From assembly GCF_000612585.1 (NCBI RefSeq), contig NZ_JFCA01000036.1:1-64000 (forward strand): a stretch of DNA of 64,000 nucleotides, in the 5' to 3' direction. This DNA is from Pseudomonas sp. CHM02. GTDB lineage: Bacteria > Pseudomonadota > Gammaproteobacteria > Pseudomonadales > Pseudomonadaceae. The notes under the pieces are model-generated. The model did not search any database, was not told where the DNA came from, and saw only the letters and a program-made list of their open reading frames with translations. Both the position numbers and the translations under genes were made by a program. Below, piece after piece: positions 63,213 through 64,000 of this stretch (positions are counted from its first letter, which is position 1; each line of letters opens with the position of its first letter).

Positions 63213-64000
63213 GGGGTATCCCTAAGCACTGCGTCGTTGAGCAGCGCATCACGTTTCTGATAGCCGGCGAAGGCGGCGGCGAGCAATTCGTCCTGGGTCC
63301 AGCTGTCGCGCTCGAACGTCTCGATCAAGCGCCCGGCGGACAACACGCCGATGCGGTCACAGATCAGCATGAGTTCACGCAGATCGCTGGACACCACCAC
63401 CAGCGCTTTGCCCTGGCGGGTCAATTCGCCCAGCAAGGCATAAATATCGAATTTGGCACCGACGTCGATGCCGCGGGTCGGCTCGTCGAACAGCATCACC
63501 GAACAGTCGCGCTCCAGCCAGCGGCCGATCACCACCTTCTGCTGGTTACCGCCGGACAGTTCGGAAACCAACTGCGCCGGGCTGGAACTGCGGATGCGCA
63601 TGGCATCGATCTGACGCTTGGCCAAGGCCGTTTCGTCGCGACTGTTGACCACGCCGCCGCCGGAGATTTCCGGCATGTTACCCAAGGCAATGTTGGCGCT
63701 GATGGATTGGGTCAGCAGCAGGCCTTCGCCTTTGCGGTCTTCGGTGATCAGCGCAATGCCATGACCCACCGCATCCACGGGCGAGCGAATGCTCACTACC
63801 TGGGCCGGCGAGCCGAGCGCCACCGTGCCGCTGTCGGCCAGGTCGGCGCCGAAGATCAGGCGCAACAACTCGGTGCGACCGGCGCCGATCAGGCCGGAGA
63901 TGCCATAGATCTCGCCTGCGCGCACTTCGAAGGACACATCGCGCACCTTGTCCGAGCGCGTCAAGCCTTTCACCGTCAGGGCCGGGCCACCGATCGTGCG
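63209..64000 (-). CDS. rbsA: Ribose ABC transporter ATP-binding protein (5' end outside window)
   Basis: Open at the right edge: the frame runs unbroken to base 64000, and the visible part is the second ABC domain (about 264 residues). Walker A-like GLIGAGRTELLRLIFG, signature LSGGNQQKVVIGRW, Walker B VMLFDEPTRGIDVGAK. Here the catalytic Glu is present, in contrast to the importer ATPase at 29.9 kb. The first domain and rbsB should lie beyond the window. Confidence 0.95.
   Translation of the reverse strand, partial: RTIGGPALTVKGLTRSDKVRDVSFEVRAGEIYGISGLIGAGRTELLRLIFGADLADSGTVALGSPAQVVSIRSPVDAVGHGIALITEDRKGEGLLLTQSISANIALGNMPEISGGGVVNSRDETALAKRQIDAMRIRSSSPAQLVSELSGGNQQKVVIGRWLERDCSVMLFDEPTRGIDVGAKFDIYALLGELTRQGKALVVVSSDLRELMLICDRIGVLSAGRLIETFERDSWTQDELLAAAFAGYQKRDALLNDAVLRDTP

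Overview
The window looks like a chromosomal segment of a fluorescent-group Pseudomonas (P. fluorescens lineage). Reasons: the conserved block thrS-infC-rpmI-rplT-pheS-pheT-ihfA-merR-tRNA-Pro(GGG) at 48.9-56.4 kb; REP-type elements carrying a GTGGGAGCTGGCTTGCC core; GC-rich codon use; and proteins (EtfAB, IhfA, InfC, cold-shock protein) of clear pseudomonad type. No transposase, integrase, phage gene or CRISPR array was seen.

Layout. 1-603: no gene; nested inverted repeats and a REPIN. 0.6-10.1 kb (minus): complete type II secretion operon gspE-F-G-H-I-J-K-L-M-C-D, nearly every junction a 4-bp stop/start overlap, ending in a lipoprotein secretin (Hxc-like). 10.3-16.0 kb: a LacI-type repressor divergent from a TonB receptor, an FMN-dependent monooxygenase and a sulfonate-type binding protein, with a palindrome-rich control region between them. 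16.1-20.6 kb: a FecA-type TonB transducer receptor, an Lrp/AsnC regulator, and a lactate-permease-family gene broken by an 11-bp tandem duplication. 20.7-22.3 kb: a two-gene unit of an atypical SDR and a CmcJ/AsaB-like oxidoreductase.

22.3-45.9 kb is a large catabolic region. It holds a ribose-type ABC importer (Tat-exported binding protein, two different permeases, one ATPase) co-directional with etfBA; a GMC oxidoreductase and aldehyde dehydrogenase; a CoA-transferase; an acyl-CoA dehydrogenase; SDR, DUF993, TIM-barrel isomerase, MFS and aldo/keto reductase genes; plus IclR and two TetR regulators. Four near-identical 18-bp palindromes of the type TAACCAACCGGTTNNTTA lie in the promoter regions of four separate transcription units and mark this as one regulon, probably under the TetR protein at 37.1 kb. 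The gene set suggests import of a polyol-, sugar- or alcohol-like compound, stepwise oxidation to an acid, CoA activation, flavin dehydrogenation with a dedicated ETF, then carbon-carbon cleavage. I cannot name the substrate; this is the best candidate for an undescribed system.

46.2-48.7 kb: an SDR, a secreted royal-jelly/SMP-30-like propeller and a small membrane protein. 48.9-56.4 kb (minus): tRNA-Pro and the translation/IHF block. 56.7-58.8 kb: small genes (secreted Cys-containing protein, cold-shock protein, I78-type lipoprotein, two hypotheticals). 58.8-64 kb (minus): ribose operon rbsA(partial)-C-R-K-D followed by a periplasmic nucleoside hydrolase, so ribose released from nucleosides can be imported and phosphorylated.
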